Assembly: GCA_035266845.1 (NCBI GenBank)
Contig: DATFMP010000072.1
Coordinates: 32,464 to 96,463, forward strand
DNA from: DATFMP01 sp035266845
GTDB taxonomy: Bacteria > SAR324 > JACQKK01
Length of the DNA stretch: 64,000 nt
Direction: 5' to 3'
Numbering within the stretch: position 1 is the first letter of the stretch; every line of letters starts with the position of its first letter. The notes beneath the pieces are model-generated. The model ran no database searches. It worked only from the letters and a program-made list of their open reading frames with translations, and had not been told where the DNA came from. The position numbers and the translations under genes were made by a program. Of the stretch, positions 26,221 through 35,790 are shown one piece after another.

Positions 26221-27446
26221 ATGCCGTTCTTGGGCTTGTGCATGCGGCGGCCCTTATCCAGCGGCCACAGCGAGACCATCTTGCCGCCGAGGATCTCGTT
26301 CGGATACGGGATGTCCGTCCCATAGCCGCGCTTGTCGTACTCGATCGTCTCTTCGCCGTACAGGTGCAGCTTTTGCTTCCACATGGCCTCGCGGATGGCT
26401 TCCTTGTCCAGCGAGCCGGCATGCTCCAGGGCATCCTTGATGCGCCGGAAGGCACGGTAACGCAGCCCGATCTCCGGGTACATCCAGGGCTCAACGCCCG
26501 CGGCGTGGGAGATGGCGTACAGTTCCTTGTGGTCCGGCGTGTTGCCCTCGAAGTAGTACGTGAAGGACACGATATTGTTGCCCGACTTGCCCATGGCCTT
26601 GATCACCGGCACGCCCACATGACCCGCGACCACCTCCTTGGGATTGAGCCCCAGCTCGCGGGCCTGCTTGAGGAAGCCGATGATCCAGGGCGGCGGCAGC
26701 GCCTCCACCAGCACCACGTCCGGGTTCTGCTCCTTCATGGCCAGCACGACGGAGGAGAAGTCCTTCGTATTCGCGGGCGCTAGTTTGTCGTAGACCACCT
26801 GCATGCCCAGGTCGCGGAAGCCCTGCGCCGCGCCTTCCACGGATTGGCGCTCGTGCAGGTTCTCGCGGCCCAGCAGCGCCACGCTCTTCAGGTCCGCGCG
26901 GTCCTTGAACAGCGGCACCGTGCGCGAGTACTCGGTCTTGGCCGGCGCCAGCCCGGTGGTGCGCCAGGGATTGGGCTTCTCGAAGAGCACCTCGTCGTTC
27001 GCTTCCACCATGAAGAACGGGATGTGGTGCGTCAGCGAGGCCTGCAGCGCCGCGTTGGTGAGGAAGCTGGAGAAGGGCCCGATGAACACGTCCACCTTGT
27101 CCACGGTGGCCAGCCGCTCGTACAGCTTGAGGGCCTGGGGTGGACTCGTCTGATCGTCGTAGAAGATGAAGCGGATGGGCAGCTTCTTGCCCAGTTTCTT
27201 CAGGTAGATGCCGCCCGCGTTGTTCACGCGTTTGGCCCAGGCATTGGCCAGGGCCACGAAGGGCTTGGTGGCCCCCGCCAGCGGCCCCGATTGCGCCAAC
27301 GTGCCGCCGATCACGATCTCGTTCCTGGCGGCCAGCGCCTGCCCGATCGGCAGCATCACCAACCCGGCGCCTGCTGCGGCCATGGTCAGGAACTTGCGGC
27401 GACCCAGCTCCAGGCAGTTGCCGTCGTGCGTGTGGTGGTTACCCAT
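26214..27446 (-). CDS. Tat-exported Liv-type substrate-binding protein
   Basis: A 410-residue periplasmic binding protein (LivK/AmiC-like). The N-terminus LELGRRKFLTMAAAGAG is a twin-arginine signal, so the protein should be folded before export, followed by a cleavable region ending near QALAARNE. The mature protein starts IVIGGTLAQSGPLAGATKPFV, typical of these binding folds, and continues with a two-lobe Rossmann-like architecture. It is the first transporter gene; 332 bp separate it from the dioxygenase gene upstream in transcription order. Ligand not deducible; gene context favours an aromatic acid. Confidence 0.88.
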   Translation of the reverse strand: MGNHHTHDGNCLELGRRKFLTMAAAGAGLVMLPIGQALAARNEIVIGGTLAQSGPLAGATKPFVALANAWAKRVNNAGGIYLKKLGKKLPIRFIFYDDQTSPPQALKLYERLATVDKVDVFIGPFSSFLTNAALQASLTHHIPFFMVEANDEVLFEKPNPWRTTGLAPAKTEYSRTVPLFKDRADLKSVALLGRENLHERQSVEGAAQGFRDLGMQVVYDKLAPANTKDFSSVVLAMKEQNPDVVLVEALPPPWIIGFLKQARELGLNPKEVVAGHVGVPVIKAMGKSGNNIVSFTYYFEGNTPDHKELYAISHAAGVEPWMYPEIGLRYRAFRRIKDALEHAGSLDKEAIREAMWKQKLHLYGEETIEYDKRGYGTDIPYPNEILGGKMVSLWPLDKGRRMHKPKNGMW

Positions 27447-27657
27447 GCGATACCTCCCCTTGGTGCGAGTAAGTGCGGTTGCCTGCTATCGCCGTCCGGC
27501 CTTCCCAAGGCGGCGGTGACCGCTTCTGTGACCCCTCTCCATCGGCGATGCCGGCCCCCATGGGACACGACTCGCTGCACCGTTGGCGTTTCGCGCCGGC
27601 CCCCTCGTGCGCCAAGCCCCCAGGGTGGCGCAGCCAGCCGATCCCAATCGTTGAACA

Positions 27658-27697
27658 TGAAATGGCGGCAGCCTATGCGAAAGCCACTGCCATTTCA
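27658..27697. promoter_or_regulatory. Inverted repeat upstream of the transporter genes
   Basis: Perfect 9-bp arms TGAAATGGC and GCCATTTCA are separated by 22 nt, in the 332-bp gap between the transporter and LigB-like genes. The AT-rich arms stand out in GC-rich DNA, so an operator is possible. No regulator gene is nearby. Confidence 0.35.
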
Positions 27698-27778
27698 ATT
27701 GCATTCTCCATCACGGGCGCCACGAGACAGGCCGCCCACACGGTCCCTCGTCGGCGCTGGCAAGGTGGGCGCGCCCGC

Positions 27779-28606
27779 TCAGGCGGCCGGCTGAATCAGC
27801 ACGTTGGTGTTGCCGCTGCCGGAGGATTGCCCATAGCCGAAGGCCTCACCCCGAAACCCGGTGCCCGCGCCCTCCAGCACGCCCAGCAGCGTGGCCAGGT
27901 GGCGTCCGCCCACTTCCGCGATGGTTTCCCTGGCGAAGTCCGGTAGCCATTTGCGCAAGGCGTCCACATCGCCATCCTGCAGTAGCTTCATGAAGCGTTT
28001 GTCCATATCCTGCCGTTCGGGTGTGGGCCAGTCGTCCGGGCGGCGCGTGAGCGCGTGCGAGAGCGCTCCGCTGGCCACGAACAGCACGCGCTTGCCGAGC
28101 CGCTCCGCGGCGCTGCGCACGGCGGCGCCCATAGCCTGGCACTCGTCCAGGGGAGCGGCCATGCAGGTGCTGAGCAGCACCACCGGCAGCTCCTGCTCCG
28201 GGTCCATGTAGAGCAGGGGCACCAGCGAGCCGTAGTCCCACACGAAGTGCTCCGTTTCGTTGCGTCCACAGTGCGCGCCCCGCGAGGCCAGAGCCTTGTC
28301 CGCTTCCTCGGCGATGGCGCGGCCCAGTTCCGGGTCGCCGCGGCGGTGATAGGGAATGCCCGGAATCATATCAGGCGCTTCCGTGGCCACGCAGGTGCCC
28401 ACGTGCTCGCGCTGGCAGGTCACGTACCAGTGGAAGGTCGTCAGCCAGTGGGCCGATTGCACCACCAGCACGTCCGGCCGTGCCGCGCGGACGTGCTCGC
28501 CCATTGCCCGGGCTCCCGCCACCAGATCGGCCATGAAGGCCGGCGCCTGCGCGGCCATGCGTGGCGAGTGGGTGGCCAGCGCTGCTCCGATGATCCCTTC
28601 GCTCAT
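27779..28606 (-). CDS. Class III extradiol dioxygenase-like protein (LigB superfamily)
   Basis: A 275-residue member of the LigB superfamily of Fe(II) ring-cleavage dioxygenases. The pattern of metal and acid/base residues is visible: ALATHSPRM near the N-terminus gives the first His, VVQSAHWLTTFHWY the second region, ETEHFVWDYGSLVPLLYM the loop that binds substrate, and FVASGALSHAL the catalytic His region. ATG 28606 is preferred over 28618 because the conserved sequence begins there. It is the third gene of the aromatic cluster. It could cleave a catecholic intermediate (protocatechuate or homoprotocatechuate type) or act as an amidase-like member of the superfamily. Confidence 0.8.
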   Translation of the reverse strand: MSEGIIGAALATHSPRMAAQAPAFMADLVAGARAMGEHVRAARPDVLVVQSAHWLTTFHWYVTCQREHVGTCVATEAPDMIPGIPYHRRGDPELGRAIAEEADKALASRGAHCGRNETEHFVWDYGSLVPLLYMDPEQELPVVLLSTCMAAPLDECQAMGAAVRSAAERLGKRVLFVASGALSHALTRRPDDWPTPERQDMDKRFMKLLQDGDVDALRKWLPDFARETIAEVGGRHLATLLGVLEGAGTGFRGEAFGYGQSSGSGNTNVLIQPAA

Positions 28607-28717
28607 GCTCCCTCCCAAGGTGGTCCGTGTCTTCGGCGTCGGCTACCGGTCCGGCAGCGTTCCGCCCACTCGTCCGATCCGTGCCGAGCCGCCTTCATCT
28701 CCGGCCGGGTTGCCACG

Positions 28718-30046
28718 CTATGCCGCGGTGCCGGGCTGCCAATCTTCCGTGCGCCGGTCGAAGAAGCGCTTGGCTTTCAGTTCGTAGCGCGGCAGGCTCT
28801 CCGGCGGGCACTGGTGCAGGCTCACGCGGATGCCCAGCGCATCGCGGATGGCCTGGCTCACCGCTGCGCGCCGATCGCGGTTGTCCGTGCACTCGAATTC
28901 CACGTGCAGTTGATCGAGGAACTCGGCGCGGTAGGCCGTGATGCGATGCTCCACCACGCCCGGGATGCGATTGAAGATCTCAAGGAACGCTGAGGGGAAC
29001 ACGTTCACGCCGCGCACGGTGACCATGTCGTCGCTGCGGCCCAGGATGCCCCCCTCCAGCAGCAGCGTGGTGCGGCCGCAGCCGCAGAGGCCGCGCGCGC
29101 GGGCCCGCACGACGTCCCCCGTGCGGTAGCGCACCACCGGGAAGCAGTCGCGCCCCAGGTTGGTCAGCACCAGCTCGCCCTCCTGGCCCGGCTCCACCGC
29201 CGCGCCGGTCGCGGGATCCACCACCTCGGCGATGAACTCCGCCTCGTTCACATGCACACCCTCGCGCGTGGCGCAGGAGTAGCCGTAGGCCCCCACTTCG
29301 CTGGCCCCCGGATGGTCGAAGGCTGTGACGCCCCAGAGGGTCTCGATGCGCTCCCGCGTGGCTGGGATGCCGGCGCCGGGCTCGCCCGCGTGCACGGTTA
29401 CGCGCACCTTGAGGTCGCGCGCAAGGTCAATGCCCTCGGCCTCCGCCTCCTCGGCCAGGTGCAGGGCGTAGGACGGCGTGCAGAGCAGCACGGTCGCGCC
29501 CAGTTCGCGCATGGCGTGCAGGCGCTGGGCGGAGGTCATGCCGCCGCCGGAGAGCATCAACGCTCCCATCTGTCCCACGGCCTCCTGCGCCGACCAGAAG
29601 CCGATGAAGGGACCGAAGGAGAACGCCAGCATCACCACGTCGTCGCGCGTGACGCCGGCGGCATCCAGCACGTACCGCCAGCACTCGCCCCACCAGTCCC
29701 AAGCGCGGCGCGTATCCAGCACGCGCAGGGGCGTGCCGGTCGTGCCGGAGGTCTGGTGCATCCGGATGTAGTCGCCCAGCGGATAGGTGAGGTTGGTGCC
29801 GAACGGCCCGTGCGCCGCCTGATCCTCCAGCAGCTCGCGCTTGCGTGTGAAGGGCAACTCGGCCAAGTGCGCATAGTTCACGTGCTCGGCAGGCAGGTCG
29901 GCCCACTTGGCGCGGTAGAAGGCGTTGCGCTCCAACAGCGTGGCCGCCATGGCATCGAAGCGGGCGGCCTGATGCGCCCGCCGGGCGGCATCGTCCCAGG
30001 TCTGCAGAGGGGCGTTGTAGTAGGCGGGGGTGGAATTGCCGGGCAT
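28718..30046 (-). CDS. PaaK-like AMP-forming aryl-CoA ligase
   Basis: A 442-residue member of the phenylacetate-CoA ligase family, which activates aryl or acyl carboxylates as CoA thioesters with ATP. Visible motifs are the P-loop-like HQTSGTTGTPLRVLD, GVTAFDHPGASEVGAYGYSC, and the C-terminal GRSDDMVTVRGVNVFPSAF with hinge Asp and the terminal LPRYELKAKRF. The ATG at 30046 lies 4 nt after the stop of the benzoate-CoA ligase-like gene, so they are co-transcribed. Substrate is unknown; a hydroxybenzoate or phenylacetate is plausible from the neighbours. Confidence 0.87.
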   Translation of the reverse strand: MPGNSTPAYYNAPLQTWDDAARRAHQAARFDAMAATLLERNAFYRAKWADLPAEHVNYAHLAELPFTRKRELLEDQAAHGPFGTNLTYPLGDYIRMHQTSGTTGTPLRVLDTRRAWDWWGECWRYVLDAAGVTRDDVVMLAFSFGPFIGFWSAQEAVGQMGALMLSGGGMTSAQRLHAMRELGATVLLCTPSYALHLAEEAEAEGIDLARDLKVRVTVHAGEPGAGIPATRERIETLWGVTAFDHPGASEVGAYGYSCATREGVHVNEAEFIAEVVDPATGAAVEPGQEGELVLTNLGRDCFPVVRYRTGDVVRARARGLCGCGRTTLLLEGGILGRSDDMVTVRGVNVFPSAFLEIFNRIPGVVEHRITAYRAEFLDQLHVEFECTDNRDRRAAVSQAIRDALGIRVSLHQCPPESLPRYELKAKRFFDRRTEDWQPGTAA

Positions 30047-30050
30047 GGAA

Positions 30051-31628
30051 TCAGCCTCTCAGCTCGAACCGCTTGATCTTTCCGGTCGCCGTCTTGGGCA
30101 GGTCGGAAACGAACTGCACCCAGGAGGGGGCCTTGAAGCCGGCGATCTTAGCCTTTACGTGGGCAGCAAGCGCGGCGGCCAGTTCGTCCGAGGCCTGCTC
30201 ACCCTGCTTGAGCACCACGAAGGCCTTGGTCTTGGTGAGCCCGCTGCTGTCCACATTGCCCACCACGGCGCATTCGGCGACGGCCTCATGCGTGATGAGG
30301 GCCGCCTCCACCTCGATTGGGGAAACCCACGAGCCAGAGACCTTCATCATGTCGTCGTTGCGGCCGTCGTACCAGAAGTAGCCATCGCCATCGCGATGGT
30401 AGTTGTCCCCGGTCACCATCCATTCGCCCAGCATGGTGGCCTGGGTCTTGGCGTGCTTGTTCCAGTAGAATGCGGCGGCGGAATCACCCTTGACGAGCAG
30501 GGCGCCGATCTGGTCGGGGCCCACGTCCTGGCTGTTCTCGTCCACCAGCCGTGCCTCGTAGCCTGGCACGGGCTTGCCCGTGCTGCCCGGCCGCACATCG
30601 CCCAGACGGTTGGAGATGAAGATGTGCAGCATCTCCGTGGAGCCGATGCCGTCCAGGATCTCCGAGCCGAAGTACCTGCTCCAGCGCTGGAACAGGTCGG
30701 CCGGCAGCGACTCGCCTGCCGAAACCGAGAAACGCAGGGAATTCAGCGTGGGCAGAGGGTTCGGCGGATTGTTCTTGCCCGCCTGCCAGGCCTCGTAGGT
30801 GTGGAGCATGCCGTTGTAGAGCGTCGGCACGCCATAGAACACGGTGGGTCGGTACTTCTCGATGGTCTCGAACATCAGCTCCGGCGTGGGCCGCCCAGGC
30901 ACGACGATGCCGCAGGCCCCTGCCGGCATCTGGAAGTACAGGCTGTTGCCCAGCCCATACGCAAAGAAGAACTTGGCGGCCGAGAACGTGCGGTCCTCCG
31001 GCGTCAGCGCCAGCACGTCCTTCACGTAGGTTTCCAGCACGTAAGGGATGTCGTGGTGCAGGTGCACCGCGGCCTTGGGCGCGCCGGTGCTGCCCGAGGT
31101 GTACAGCCAGAACGCCGGATCGTCCGGGCTCATGGGCTCGCTTTCCAGCTCGTCCGAGGCCTCGGCCATCCGCTCCGCCAGGGTGAGCTTGCCGGGCACC
31201 TTGCCGTTGGCGATCACCACATGCCGCAGGTGGCGCAGCTTGCCTGCAATGGGCTCGATGTTCGGCCACAGCGCCTCGTCCACGATCAGCACACGCGCAC
31301 GGCTGTCGTTCAGGAAGTACTCGTAGTCAGGTGGCTTGAGCAGCGTGTTCACCGGAATCGCCACGGCCCCGATGCGCACGGCGCCCCAGAAGCACGGCGG
31401 GAAGGCCAGCGTGTCCAGCATCAGCAGCATGACGCGCTGCTCCGGCTCCACCCCCAGTGCCTTGAGCGCATTGCCCACGCGGTTGGCCTGCCGGTCCAGC
31501 TCGCCGTAGGTCAGCGCCTCATCACCACAGAGCATATAGGGCCGGTTGCGGCGCTCCGGCGACAGGTTGGGGGCGATGCAGTAATCCGCCACATTGAACG
31601 GATTGGGCAGATTCAACGCGATGGACAT
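30051..31628 (-). CDS. Benzoate-CoA ligase family protein
   Basis: A 525-residue AMP-forming ligase. WLYTSGSTGAPKAAVH is the nucleotide loop, IGSTEMLHIFISN and YDGRNDDMMKVSGSWVSP are characteristic of the benzoate/4-hydroxybenzoate-CoA branch, and the final KTATGKIKRFELRG holds the catalytic Lys. ATG 31628 follows an AGGGT ribosome site. As the first gene of the minus-strand aromatic cluster it would convert a benzoate-type acid to its CoA ester. With a gentisate dioxygenase in the same cluster, the CoA-dependent salicylate route (salicylyl-CoA to gentisate) is one option, although no hydroxylase is present here. Confidence 0.9.
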   Translation of the reverse strand: MSIALNLPNPFNVADYCIAPNLSPERRNRPYMLCGDEALTYGELDRQANRVGNALKALGVEPEQRVMLLMLDTLAFPPCFWGAVRIGAVAIPVNTLLKPPDYEYFLNDSRARVLIVDEALWPNIEPIAGKLRHLRHVVIANGKVPGKLTLAERMAEASDELESEPMSPDDPAFWLYTSGSTGAPKAAVHLHHDIPYVLETYVKDVLALTPEDRTFSAAKFFFAYGLGNSLYFQMPAGACGIVVPGRPTPELMFETIEKYRPTVFYGVPTLYNGMLHTYEAWQAGKNNPPNPLPTLNSLRFSVSAGESLPADLFQRWSRYFGSEILDGIGSTEMLHIFISNRLGDVRPGSTGKPVPGYEARLVDENSQDVGPDQIGALLVKGDSAAAFYWNKHAKTQATMLGEWMVTGDNYHRDGDGYFWYDGRNDDMMKVSGSWVSPIEVEAALITHEAVAECAVVGNVDSSGLTKTKAFVVLKQGEQASDELAAALAAHVKAKIAGFKAPSWVQFVSDLPKTATGKIKRFELRG

Positions 31629-31943
31629 GACGACCCTTCAAGATTAAACGACTTGCGGCGGATACATGTGGAGCCGCGCGGCTGCCACCACACCCGTGCC
31701 GAAATCGTCAAAGATTAGAGGGACAACCCTTTCCCGGAGACTCTTATACACGCTGAACCCGAGTCTGACAATGGGCACCTAGGCGACGTATTTTGCGGCA
31801 GCCGCCGCCTGGAGCCGTTTCCGGGGCAGCGTGCCTTGGCCACTTGCCTTGTCTGCGCCGGGCAGGGTACCCCATAAGCGATGCCCCGCTCGGGGCCCCC
31901 AGCGGCCATTCGCGCTGCTCACACCGCATCCGTGAGGCACTGC

Positions 31944-32483
31944 ATGCAGGACGGACTCTACGCCCGATTCGAGACCACCAAGGGGGACATTCTGGTGCGC
32001 TTGTTCTTTGACAAGGTGCCCCGCACCGTCGGTAACTTCGTCGGTCTGGCGGAGGGCACCCGCACTTGGCGTGCGCCGGATGGTTCGCAGAAGACCGAGC
32101 CCTTCTACGACGGACTGATCTTCCACCGCGTCATTGCGGACTTCATGATCCAGGGCGGATGCCCGCAGGGGCGGGGCACCGGCGGCCCGGGCTATCGCTT
32201 CGAGGACGAGATCGATCCGAGCCTGCGGCACTCCAAGCCCGGCATGCTCTCCATGGCCAATGCCGGGCCCAACACCAACGGCAGCCAGTTCTTCATCACG
32301 CATGTGGAGACCCCCTGGCTGGACGGCAAGCACGCTGTCTTCGGCGAGGTGGTCGAGGGGCTGGACGTCGTCAACGCCGTTCAGCAGGGCGACCGCATGA
32401 CCCACGTGCGCATCGAGCGCGTCGGGGCGGCTGCGGAGGCCTTCGATGCCGAACAGGTTTTCGGCAAGGGTATTCCCGCCTAG
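31944..32483 (+). CDS. Cyclophilin-type peptidyl-prolyl isomerase
   Basis: A 179-residue cyclophilin that speeds proline cis-trans isomerisation in protein folding. It has the catalytic core IFHRVIADFMIQGG, NGSQFFITHVETPWLDGKHAVFGEVVEG, and a C-terminal tail of unknown role. No signal peptide, so it should be cytoplasmic. ATG 31944 gives MQDGLYARFETTKGDILV. It is divergent from the aromatic cluster and convergent with the ApgM gene. The 31629-31943 gap holds the divergent promoters but no supported gene. Confidence 0.93.
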   Translation: MQDGLYARFETTKGDILVRLFFDKVPRTVGNFVGLAEGTRTWRAPDGSQKTEPFYDGLIFHRVIADFMIQGGCPQGRGTGGPGYRFEDEIDPSLRHSKPGMLSMANAGPNTNGSQFFITHVETPWLDGKHAVFGEVVEGLDVVNAVQQGDRMTHVRIERVGAAAEAFDAEQVFGKGIPA

Positions 32484-32540
32484 CGAAACGCCAGAGCCGG
32501 GCGTACGCCCCGGTCAGACTGGGAGGGGGAGCGGCAAGGG

Positions 32541-32566
32541 GTCCGCCCCGCTACCGCGGGGCGGAC
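32541..32566. terminator. Bidirectional terminator-like hairpin
   Basis: Arms GTCCGCCCCGC and GCGGGGCGGAC (11 bp) around TACC, placed between the convergent cyclophilin and phosphoglycerate mutase genes. Confidence 0.7.
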
Positions 32567-32582
32567 TGATCCGGGAGGCTAA

Positions 32583-33791
32583 TCAGCCTGGGAAGCTCAG
32601 CAGGCGTTCGATGACCGTATGGCCGTCGGCGATGGTCACGCCGCTGGCCGTGGCGTCCGCCTCGCCATATTTGACGGCACGCGGCGTGGAGGCGAGTTGT
32701 TCGCTCGCCACCATGGCGAAGGGTACGGGGTCGGGCGTGTGCGTCCGCAGCGAGACGGGCGTGGCGTGATCGGAAACGATGCACAGCCGGAACGGTCCCA
32801 GAGCCGGGAGCTGGTCCAGCAGCGGCCCCACGATGAGCGCATCGATGGACTCGATGGCGCGGATCTTCTCCTCGCGGCTGCCCATATGGCCGGATTCGTC
32901 CGGTGCCTCGATGTGCACGAACACCAGGTCGTGATCGGCAAGAACCTTGAGGGCGTATTCGCCCTTGGCCGCGTAGTCCGTATCAATGTAGCCGGTGGCT
33001 CCGGGCACGTGGATGATGTCGAAGCCGGCATAGACGGCCACGCCACGCACCAGGTCCACCGCGGAAATACAGGCGCCGCGCAGGCCGTGCAGGCTCACGA
33101 AGCTGGGCATGCTGGGTGCGCGTCCCTGGCCCCACAGCCAGACCTGGCTCACGGGCGCCTTGCCGGCGGCGCGGCGTTCCCGGTTTACCGGATGGTCGGT
33201 CAGCAGCGCTCGCGAGGCATCCATGATGCGGCGCAGTTGCTCGGCGCCCTCGCCGGTGGGCAGGTGCGGCAGCGCGGGCTGATCGGTGATGTCGTGGGGC
33301 GGCGTGGTCTGCATTTCCTGGCAGCCCTTGCGCCACACCAGCAGGTGGCGGTAGCTCACGCCGGGGTAGAACTGGAAGCTCTCGTCCGCCAGGCGGTCGT
33401 TGAGGTCCGCCACGATGCGGGCGGCATCCTCGCTGGGGATGTGCCCCGCGGAGTAATCCGCCATCACGGGCTCGGCGTCCGTGCCGCTCATCGTCACCAG
33501 GTTCATGCGGAAGGACACATCCTCCGGCCCCAGCTTGACGCCCATGGCCGCGGCCTCCAGGGGCGAGCGGCCCGTGTAGTACACGCGCGGGTCGTAGCCG
33601 AACAGGCTGAGGTTGCCCACGTCCGAGCCGGGCGGGTAACCTGTGGGAATGGTATGAATGAGGCCGAACGAGCCGCACCCCGCCACGCGGTCGAAGTGGG
33701 GCGTGCGGGCCGCCTCCAGCGGAGTCTTGGCGCCGGGCTCGGCCCCGCGCCGGTCGCCCATCCCATCGCCCTGGATGATCACATACTTCAT
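32583..33791 (-). CDS. apgM: Cofactor-independent phosphoglycerate mutase, ApgM type
   Basis: Interconverts 3- and 2-phosphoglycerate in glycolysis without 2,3-bisphosphoglycerate. The 402-residue protein has the alkaline-phosphatase-superfamily metal motifs: IQGDGMGD at the start, PGSDVGNLSLFGYDP with the nucleophile Ser, FVHIEAPDESGHMG, and CIVSDHATPVSLRTHTPDPVPFAM near the C-terminus. This is the short, archaeal-type enzyme rather than the 510-residue GpmI. ATG 33791 gives MKYVIIQGDG. Family members can also act as phosphonoacetate-type or other phosphomutases. Confidence 0.9.
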   Translation of the reverse strand: MKYVIIQGDGMGDRRGAEPGAKTPLEAARTPHFDRVAGCGSFGLIHTIPTGYPPGSDVGNLSLFGYDPRVYYTGRSPLEAAAMGVKLGPEDVSFRMNLVTMSGTDAEPVMADYSAGHIPSEDAARIVADLNDRLADESFQFYPGVSYRHLLVWRKGCQEMQTTPPHDITDQPALPHLPTGEGAEQLRRIMDASRALLTDHPVNRERRAAGKAPVSQVWLWGQGRAPSMPSFVSLHGLRGACISAVDLVRGVAVYAGFDIIHVPGATGYIDTDYAAKGEYALKVLADHDLVFVHIEAPDESGHMGSREEKIRAIESIDALIVGPLLDQLPALGPFRLCIVSDHATPVSLRTHTPDPVPFAMVASEQLASTPRAVKYGEADATASGVTIADGHTVIERLLSFPG

Positions 33792-33953
33792 AAACCGTCC
33801 GCCGGTGGTGCGCGCAGCCGGCCGGCGCGCGATGACTCCGCTCAACCTGTCCCTGGGTAAAGGCCCCTCTTCCTGGGTATCACCCTGGAGCGGCGCCGCA
33901 CAAGAGCATCAGGCTACCGGTTTTGCGGTCGCTTGGCCAGGAGCCCGGCCCCA

Positions 33954-34550
33954 ATGAGCAGTCCCCGCGGCGAACCACACACGTGGAGCGACGCCGAGCT
34001 CATCGGCGCGGTGCTGGACGGTCGTGCAGAGGCCTACCAGCCGCTGGTGGAGCGCTACCAGCAACGCATCTTCGCCTATCTTTACCGGCTCCTGCTGCGG
34101 GACCAGGAGACGGCGCGCGACCTCACCCAGGCCGTGTTCCTGAAGGCCTACCAGAACCTGCGTGACGTGGACCGCGCACGGCCGCTGCAGCCCTGGCTGT
34201 ATCGCATCGCGCACAACGAGGCGGCCAATCTGCTGCGCACCCGCGCGCGGCACCCGGAGGCCTCCCTGGAGCCGGAGGATTGGGCGCGCGTGGGCGACCC
34301 TACCGGGGTGACGCCGGAGAGCCACCTGGCCGAGCGCCAGGAGCAGGACGCGCTGCACCGCGCGCTGGGCGGTCTGCGACCCCAGTTGCGCTCGGCGTTG
34401 GTGTTGCACTACTTCGAGGATCGCAGCTACCAGGAGATCGCGGAGATTCTGCAGGTGCCCCTGGGCACGGTGGGCACGCTGATCCACCGCGGCCGCAAGG
34501 CGTTGCGCGCCGTGCTGGCGCCGGAGGAAGCTGATGTGCAGCCGATTTGA
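33954..34550 (+). CDS. ECF-type RNA polymerase sigma factor
   Basis: A 198-residue sigma factor with only regions 2 and 4. Region 2 is YQPLVERYQQRIFAYLYRL and RDLTQAVFLKAYQNL; region 4 is LRPQLRSALVLHYFEDRSYQEIAEILQVPLGTVGTLIHRGRKALR, a standard helix-turn-helix. ATG 33954 was chosen (MSSPRGEPHTWSD). The next gene, a membrane protein lacking any known enzyme motif, is in the position of an anti-sigma factor. A promoter-like motif occurs between them and again before the Met/Gly-rich gene, which suggests a self-contained regulon. The inducing signal is unknown. Confidence 0.93.
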   Translation: MSSPRGEPHTWSDAELIGAVLDGRAEAYQPLVERYQQRIFAYLYRLLLRDQETARDLTQAVFLKAYQNLRDVDRARPLQPWLYRIAHNEAANLLRTRARHPEASLEPEDWARVGDPTGVTPESHLAERQEQDALHRALGGLRPQLRSALVLHYFEDRSYQEIAEILQVPLGTVGTLIHRGRKALRAVLAPEEADVQPI

Positions 34551-34560
34551 CCGAAGCGGC

Positions 34561-34587
34561 GAAAGAATCTCCGTCCGCCGGTGTAGT
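34561..34587 (+). promoter_or_regulatory. Shared ECF promoter-like motif, copy 1
   Basis: GAAAGAA, 13 nt, then GTGTAGT, placed 59 nt before the membrane anti-sigma candidate. The same two blocks with identical spacing recur at 35791-35817. Confidence 0.55.
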
Positions 34588-34646
34588 ACATGGCGCAGGG
34601 GGGTGCCCTCTGGAGTCGCCCACCCCTCCGAACCGGGGAGCCGATA

Positions 34647-35564
34647 ATGGAGCGCTTCGACGAGAAAATGCGGGCCGCCCGGCCCGATGCGCCGCACCTG
34701 CCGCCGGACTTTGCCGCGCAGGTGATGGGCGAGATCGAGCGCCAGGGTCTCACGGTGCGCCCACTCTGGCGCGTGCGGGGAGCGGTGTGGCTGGGCCGGG
34801 TTGCGGCCGCGGCGGCGTTGGTGACTGGCGTGGTGGTGCTGAATGGCGCTGCCTACCAACTGCGCAGCAGCGGTGCGCTGGAGCTGCTGCACTTCGGGTC
34901 CCGGCTGCTGGGTGGCTTCCTCGGGCAGATTCCCTACGACCTGCTGCTTACCGCGCTGCTCCTGGGCGGGGCAGCGGCTTGGCTGATCCGCCACGCGCGG
35001 GCTGTGCGCGTGCCGGTGGCGTGGGCGCTGCTCATCAGCTACGGCCTCACCGGCGCCGGCGGCTTGGCCCTGGCGGGCTCCGGTCTCAACGAGAGCCTGC
35101 AGGATGCCGTGCTGAAGGAGGAGGTGAGCACACCGGGGCTGTCGTGGTTCTATGGTCAGCGCGCGATCTACCACCGGCCCGATCCCCGCTTCCGCATGGG
35201 CCGCGTGATCGCCCTGGACGGGCAGCGCGCCCGTATCCAGACGCCGACGGGCGACGAGGAGGAGGTGCTGCTGCCGCCCGGCTTCCAGGCGCAGGTGGGC
35301 GAGGATGTGCGCCTGATTGCCCTGCCCAATGGCGGGGTCGTGCGGGCGCAGATGGCTCAGCGCTGCAATCCCGCATCCGTGCAGCCCTACTTCCGCCACC
35401 ACCGCATGATGCAGGAGATGATGCGTGGCATGCGGCCGGGTGGGATGGGGGGCGGCATGGGGCCGATGATGCGCCGCATGGGGCCCGGAGGCATGGGTGG
35501 CGGGCCCATGGGCGGCGTCGGCCCGATGCAGCCCGGCGGCCCTATGAGCGGCCCGGAGCGTTAG
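34647..35564 (+). CDS. Candidate membrane anti-sigma factor with Met/Gly-rich tail
   Basis: A 305-residue protein beginning MERFDEKMRAARPDAPHLPPDFAAQVMGEI, a cytoplasmic helical segment of the sort that binds ECF sigma factors, followed by three hydrophobic segments (about 48-70, 90-115, 125-145). No zinc-finger HC2 motif is present. The C-terminal part carries a small beta domain (RVIALDGQRARIQTPTGDEEEVLLPPGF) and ends in a low-complexity Met/Gly/Pro tail (GMRPGGMGGGMGPMMRR). Position after the sigma gene suggests the anti-sigma role; the tail, shared in style with the next gene, hints at metal sensing. Both are inference. Confidence 0.6.
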   Translation: MERFDEKMRAARPDAPHLPPDFAAQVMGEIERQGLTVRPLWRVRGAVWLGRVAAAAALVTGVVVLNGAAYQLRSSGALELLHFGSRLLGGFLGQIPYDLLLTALLLGGAAAWLIRHARAVRVPVAWALLISYGLTGAGGLALAGSGLNESLQDAVLKEEVSTPGLSWFYGQRAIYHRPDPRFRMGRVIALDGQRARIQTPTGDEEEVLLPPGFQAQVGEDVRLIALPNGGVVRAQMAQRCNPASVQPYFRHHRMMQEMMRGMRPGGMGGGMGPMMRRMGPGGMGGGPMGGVGPMQPGGPMSGPER

Positions 35565-35790
35565 GTAGGTCCCGACGTCTCCCGACAGAATTTCCCACAT
35601 ACCTTACCCCTGGGTCAGCTCGTGGCCTGGGGTGTTCCCTTGCCCATCAATTGTGCCTCTTCGGAGTCGGCCGTGCCGTGTCCCCGGCATCGGTCACTTC
35701 CGGCTCAGCACTCGTGTCACCCGTCACGGCCCGATCGGGCGCCTCCTCACCGCCGTGGGAGCGACTCTGCGGAAATCTCGACAGGCCGCT

